NCBI GenBank assembly: GCA_020025875.1
Contig: JAHHRI010000028.1
Coordinates: 1 to 16,435 of the forward strand
Direction of reading: 5' to 3'
From: Alphaproteobacteria bacterium
GTDB lineage: Bacteria > Pseudomonadota > Alphaproteobacteria > RF32 > CAG-239
Length of the DNA stretch: 16,435 nt
The position numbers were made by a program, and so were the translations under genes. Of this stretch, positions 13,341-16,435 are shown in pieces (within the stretch, counting starts at the first letter, position 1; the number at the start of each line of letters is the position of its first letter). Below the pieces are notes generated by a model. That model had not been told where the DNA came from. It saw only the letters and a list, made by a program, of their open reading frames with translations, and made no database searches.

Positions 13341-14270
13341 ATGTCCGTAGAATTGATTAAAGTAAAAGAAGCCGACGACGGTATGCGGCTTAATCGTTGG
13401 TTTTTGAAATATTATCCGAATTTGACCATGGGGCGTTTGCAAAAGCTGCTGCGCACCAAACAAATTAAGGTGGACGGAAAACGTGCGGAAGCATCGCTGA
13501 AGCTTGTTGTCGGGCAGGAAGTGAGAGTTCCGCCGCTAAAAGAAGGCGAAGCCGCACCGGAAAAAAGCAGCGAATTGGCAAAAAAAGAAATCGACTTCAT
13601 TCGGAGTTTGGTTATTTTTAAAGATGACAACATCATTGCGCTCAACAAACCGTCTGGGTTGGCGGTGCAGGGCGGTACCAACACCCATTTTCATGTTGAC
13701 GGGTTGCTCGACGGGCTGAAATTTGAAAAAGAAGAACGCCCCAAGCTGGTGCATCGGATAGATAAAGATACCAGTGGCATACTTTTGCTGGCGCGCAATC
13801 GTAAATATGCCGAACTTTTGACCGGCGCATTTCGCACTCATCGGTTGCCGAAAACCTATTTGGCATTGACGGTCGGTTGCCCGCGGGAAGCATATGGCGA
13901 GATCAAGGTTCCGCTGAAAAAAGTGGGGGAAAAAATGATGGTTGCCGCCGATGGACAGACGGCACGCACGGTTTTTCGGTTGTTGGACAATGTCGGCGAA
14001 AAGTTTGCCTTGGTTGAAGCCTGCCCTTTGAGCGGACGGACGCACCAGATACGCGCGCATCTGGAGTCTATCGACTGTCCGATTGTCGGTGACGACCGCT
14101 ATTTTGGACCGGAACGCAGAAAATTTAATTTATTTGCCGATAAACTGCATCTGCACGCTTATAAAATTGATTTATCGGCTCTATATAATAAGCAAACCAT
14201 CATTACCGCCCCGCTTCCGGCTCACTTCAAAGCCGGTCTGGAAGCTGCGGGGCTCGCCTTTAGAGTCTAA
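13341..14270 (+). CDS. rluC: Ribosomal large subunit pseudouridine synthase, RluC/RluD family
   Basis: Isomerises uridine to pseudouridine in 23S rRNA; RluC modifies positions 955, 2504 and 2580 in E. coli numbering. The protein is 309 residues. An S4 domain (15-65, MRLNRWFLKYYPNLTMGRLQKLLRTKQIKVDGKR) is followed by the catalytic domain with IIALNKPSGLAVQGG (98-112), the active-site motif HRIDKDTSGILLLAR (138-152) in which Asp141 is the nucleophile, KTYLALTVG, and SGRTHQIRAHLESIDCPIVGDDRYFG. RluC is preferred over RluD because of its position after rarA, as often seen in alphaproteobacteria, but sequence alone leaves this open. The start is 3 nt after the kinase stop with GGGAAG upstream. A hairpin overlaps the stop codon. 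Confidence 0.92.
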   Translation: MSVELIKVKEADDGMRLNRWFLKYYPNLTMGRLQKLLRTKQIKVDGKRAEASLKLVVGQEVRVPPLKEGEAAPEKSSELAKKEIDFIRSLVIFKDDNIIALNKPSGLAVQGGTNTHFHVDGLLDGLKFEKEERPKLVHRIDKDTSGILLLARNRKYAELLTGAFRTHRLPKTYLALTVGCPREAYGEIKVPLKKVGEKMMVAADGQTARTVFRLLDNVGEKFALVEACPLSGRTHQIRAHLESIDCPIVGDDRYFGPERRKFNLFADKLHLHAYKIDLSALYNKQTIITAPLPAHFKAGLEAAGLAFRV

Positions 14271-14284
14271 AGGCAAATATTTTT
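14256..14284 (+). terminator. Hairpin overlapping the rluC stop, weak terminator
   Basis: GCCTTTAG (14256-14263), loop AGT, CTAAAGGC (14267-14274) is a perfect 8-bp stem. It is followed by AAATA and then TTTTT (14280-14284). The T-tract is displaced by 5 nt, so termination may be partial and some transcripts may continue into the AsmA gene. Confidence 0.45.
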
Positions 14285-14307
14285 GACATTTGACGGGAGA
14301 GATAAAA

Positions 14308-16435
14308 ATGCGTTTTATAAAATGGCTTTTGGGAATTGTTTTGTTGTTGGTCATCGTGCTTGCCATCGGTGGTTATGTCTTTCTCAAAACGTTTGATTTG
14401 AACAAATACAAATCCTATGCGGAAAAAATCGTTTATGAGCAGACCGGACGCAAACTTTCGGTTAAAGGCGATGCCTCTCTCGGTGTTTCTTTGATTCCGA
14501 CATTGATTATCAGCGATGTTTCTTTGTCCAACCCCTCTTGGGCGCAAAATCCGCAAATGGTAAAAATCGGCTCTTTGGAGCTGAAGTTTTCTTTGTTGCC
14601 GCTGCTGAAAAAGCAGGTGGTGGTCGATAAGGCGGTGATAAGTGATGCCCAAATTTATTTGGAAACCGCTCAAGACGGAAAAAATAACTGGACTTTTGAG
14701 CCGATTAAAAAGGCGCAATCTGTCGATACCGCCGTTTTTTCCGGCCATTGGTTGATTGGTTACGCTCATGCGCAAGAAGTATCTGCCGCCCCTGCTTTTC
14801 TCAGCGCCTTGAGCGATGTGGTGGCGCGTGAGGTGGCGTTAAAACAAACCGAGGTGCAGTATCGGGCTGCCGACTCCAAACCGCTGAAACTGGAGATTAA
14901 TCGGCTGAACTTTTCAACAGAAGGGCTCAACGCACCGATGAATATCGGTTGGGATCTGGTTTTTGACGGCATGAATGCGACAGGCAAGGGGGTTACCGGT
15001 TCTCTGGCGGGCTTGTTTGATGCTCATAAAGCATGGCCGGCAGATGTCGAAATGACGGCGGTTAACGTAAAGGCTTCGGTGCAAGCCAAACTCTACGACG
15101 TGATGAACAAATTAAGAGCGGAGTTTGCAATCAATGTCTATAATCCGGCAGGCAATTTCAATGCGCCGGAAACGACATTGATAGCCACCGGCAAAGCCGA
15201 TTTAAAAAGTGTTTTGCTGAATATTTCTTCTCTGAATGTGGTTAATAATGTGATTTTCGGCAGCGTCGATCTTGATCTTTCCGACAAGCTGCCCTATATC
15301 CGTGCCGACTTGCAAAGCGATAAACTGGACTTGCGATTGTTCAACCGACAAAGCCCGACGGCTTTTGTTCTGCCGTCGCTGATTTCAAGCGCCCACGCGA
15401 GCGAATTGGTACCCAACGACAAAATCCCTTATGACTTGCTGAAAACCGTTAACGGCAACGTTGCGCTCCATTTAGGTCAACTGATTGTTGACGACAGCCT
15501 TGTGATTGACGATGTTCGGCTGACGGCTTTGCTGAAAAACGGTATCTTAAACGTCAACCCGCTTGAGCTGCATTTTGGACAAGGAGCGGCGGAAATTGTT
15601 GCAACGGTTAATGCCAATGCCCGTTCACTGGCTTTGAAAATCAACACAAAAGATATTGTGCTGCAAAACATACATAAGGAATTTCGGGTTGACAACAGCA
15701 GCGATTTCGGCATTGTTGCCGGCGGCGAAAGTGTTTTGTCGGCAGATTTGAACGGCCGCGGCGATACTTATCGTGCGCTGGTTAATTCTCTTTCTGGTCA
15801 CATGGTTGTCATTGTCGATAAGTCGACATTGCAGACCGGTCGGTTCAGCTGGCTTGCCAATGGTTTTGTCAGTCAGTTGCTGAATGTTTTGCGGATAGAT
15901 ACTCAAAAAGCCGAAAAGATTGATCTGAAATGTGCCGTCGTACGGGCAGATATCCACAACGGAAAAGTCAATTTTCCCAAAGGTATTGCGATTGATTCCG
16001 AAAAATTGACGGTGGTCAGCGGAGGCACCCTCAATTTGCAAAACGACAAGCTGAAACTGAGCCTGAACGCCCATCGTAACGGTCTTGACGGTATAGGTAT
16101 CGTGCAGGCGTTGAGCAATTTGATAGAAATCGGCGGAACTTTGCAAAATCCCAAGGTGGTGTTGGATAAAAGCGGAGCATTGCGCACGATTGCCGGTGTT
16201 GCCGCAGGTCCTGCCTATGCCGGTGTCGGCTTGTTGCTTGATCGGGATTCTGCTCCGTGTTACACCGCGCTGAAGGGAACGGCATGGCAAACGCGTTTCC
16301 CTAAGCCTTCGGGCGTTTCCGGTGCGGCGCAAAATGCTTATGACGGCGTTTCCGATGCGGCGCAAAATGCTTATGACGGCGTTTCCGGTGCGGCGCAAAA
16401 TGCTTATGACGGTGTTTCCGGTGCGGCGCAAAATG
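14308..16435 (+). CDS. AsmA family protein, 3' end beyond the window
   Basis: AsmA-like proteins are large inner-membrane-anchored periplasmic proteins with repeating beta groove folds, thought to carry phospholipid towards the outer membrane. The frame is open for 709 codons to the window edge with no stop. An N-terminal anchor (residues 1-27, MRFIKWLLGIVLLLVIVLAI) is followed by the typical AsmA start: YAEKIVYEQTGRKLSVKGDASLGVSLIPTL, ISDVSLSNPSWAQ, LELKFSLLPLLKKQVVVDKAVI, and IYLETAQDGKNNWTFE. The later part keeps the family pattern, with VNSLSGHMVVIVDKSTL, then IDLKCAVVRADIHNGKV and DSAPCYTALKG. After the DSAPC region it enters 11-residue tandem repeats. GGGAGAG (14295-14301) lies 6 nt before the ATG. 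It follows rluC by 37 nt. Confidence 0.9.
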   Translation, partial: MRFIKWLLGIVLLLVIVLAIGGYVFLKTFDLNKYKSYAEKIVYEQTGRKLSVKGDASLGVSLIPTLIISDVSLSNPSWAQNPQMVKIGSLELKFSLLPLLKKQVVVDKAVISDAQIYLETAQDGKNNWTFEPIKKAQSVDTAVFSGHWLIGYAHAQEVSAAPAFLSALSDVVAREVALKQTEVQYRAADSKPLKLEINRLNFSTEGLNAPMNIGWDLVFDGMNATGKGVTGSLAGLFDAHKAWPADVEMTAVNVKASVQAKLYDVMNKLRAEFAINVYNPAGNFNAPETTLIATGKADLKSVLLNISSLNVVNNVIFGSVDLDLSDKLPYIRADLQSDKLDLRLFNRQSPTAFVLPSLISSAHASELVPNDKIPYDLLKTVNGNVALHLGQLIVDDSLVIDDVRLTALLKNGILNVNPLELHFGQGAAEIVATVNANARSLALKINTKDIVLQNIHKEFRVDNSSDFGIVAGGESVLSADLNGRGDTYRALVNSLSGHMVVIVDKSTLQTGRFSWLANGFVSQLLNVLRIDTQKAEKIDLKCAVVRADIHNGKVNFPKGIAIDSEKLTVVSGGTLNLQNDKLKLSLNAHRNGLDGIGIVQALSNLIEIGGTLQNPKVVLDKSGALRTIAGVAAGPAYAGVGLLLDRDSAPCYTALKGTAWQTRFPKPSGVSGAAQNAYDGVSDAAQNAYDGVSGAAQNAYDGVSGAAQN
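16312..16435 (+). repeat. 33-bp tandem repeats encoding GVSGAAQNAYD
   Basis: Three full 33-bp units (16312-16344, 16345-16377, 16378-16410) and a fourth running into the window edge encode GVSGAAQNAYD, GVSDAAQNAYD, GVSGAAQNAYD and GVSGAAQN. The copies are nearly identical at the DNA level (one G/A difference changing Gly to Asp and one silent C/T), which shows recent duplication. The array sits at the C-terminal end of the AsmA-family protein and continues past the window. Confidence 0.95.

Noticed and set aside
15625..16431. Minus-strand frame of 268 codons with RRTGNAVISIL repeats
   Set aside because: It is antisense to a clear AsmA-family gene. Its repeats are simply the complement of the 33-bp units.

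Overview
The window reads as chromosomal DNA from an alphaproteobacterium of intermediate GC content with AT-rich intergenic regions. The evidence is a short-type CarD, RecX, TrmL and ApaG, an alphaproteobacterial-style AnmK, and a rarA ... rluC gene order. It is mostly housekeeping: no rRNA, tRNA, CRISPR array, insertion sequence or phage gene was seen. A host-associated, uncultured lineage is possible (a eukaryotic-like type 2 IleRS, as in Rickettsiales), but the sequence does not settle this.

Layout. Positions 1-1618 (minus strand): a 74-residue unknown protein and tyrS, with a tyrS promoter carrying a perfect palindrome. Positions 1619-1789: the divergent gap to anmK, holding an orphan plus-strand terminator (possible small RNA) and a second perfect palindrome. 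Positions 1790-2890: an AnmK homologue with several active-site positions altered. Positions 2891-6744: an ileS leader, then ileS and trmL, closed by a long terminator. Positions 6806-7449: carD with its own promoter and terminator. Positions 7450-8258: an ApaG-domain protein with a possible hairpin switch over its ribosome binding site, then two strong hairpins. Positions 8259-9169: a gene-poor stretch and a minus-strand lipoprotein convergent with apaG. Positions 9272-14270: recX, then a likely operon of an acidic pentapeptide-repeat protein, rarA, a zeta-toxin-like P-loop kinase and rluC. Positions 14308-16435: an AsmA-family protein running off the window, ending in exact-phase 33-bp tandem repeats.

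The most interesting item is the ileS leader. Between a promoter-like element and ileS there is a 14-codon reading frame (MCRFLIHSFLIIIP) whose consecutive Ile codons ATT-ATT-ATC form most of the 5' arm of an intrinsic terminator, with the stop codon in the loop. This looks like ribosome-mediated transcription attenuation of isoleucyl-tRNA synthetase by charged tRNA-Ile, using direct masking of the terminator instead of a separate antiterminator. Other points of interest are the possible AnmK pseudoenzyme, the kinase occupying the place where crcB often sits between rarA and rluC, and the mutually exclusive hairpins before apaG.

All calls are from reading the sequence and its translations by eye. 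No database or folding program was run.
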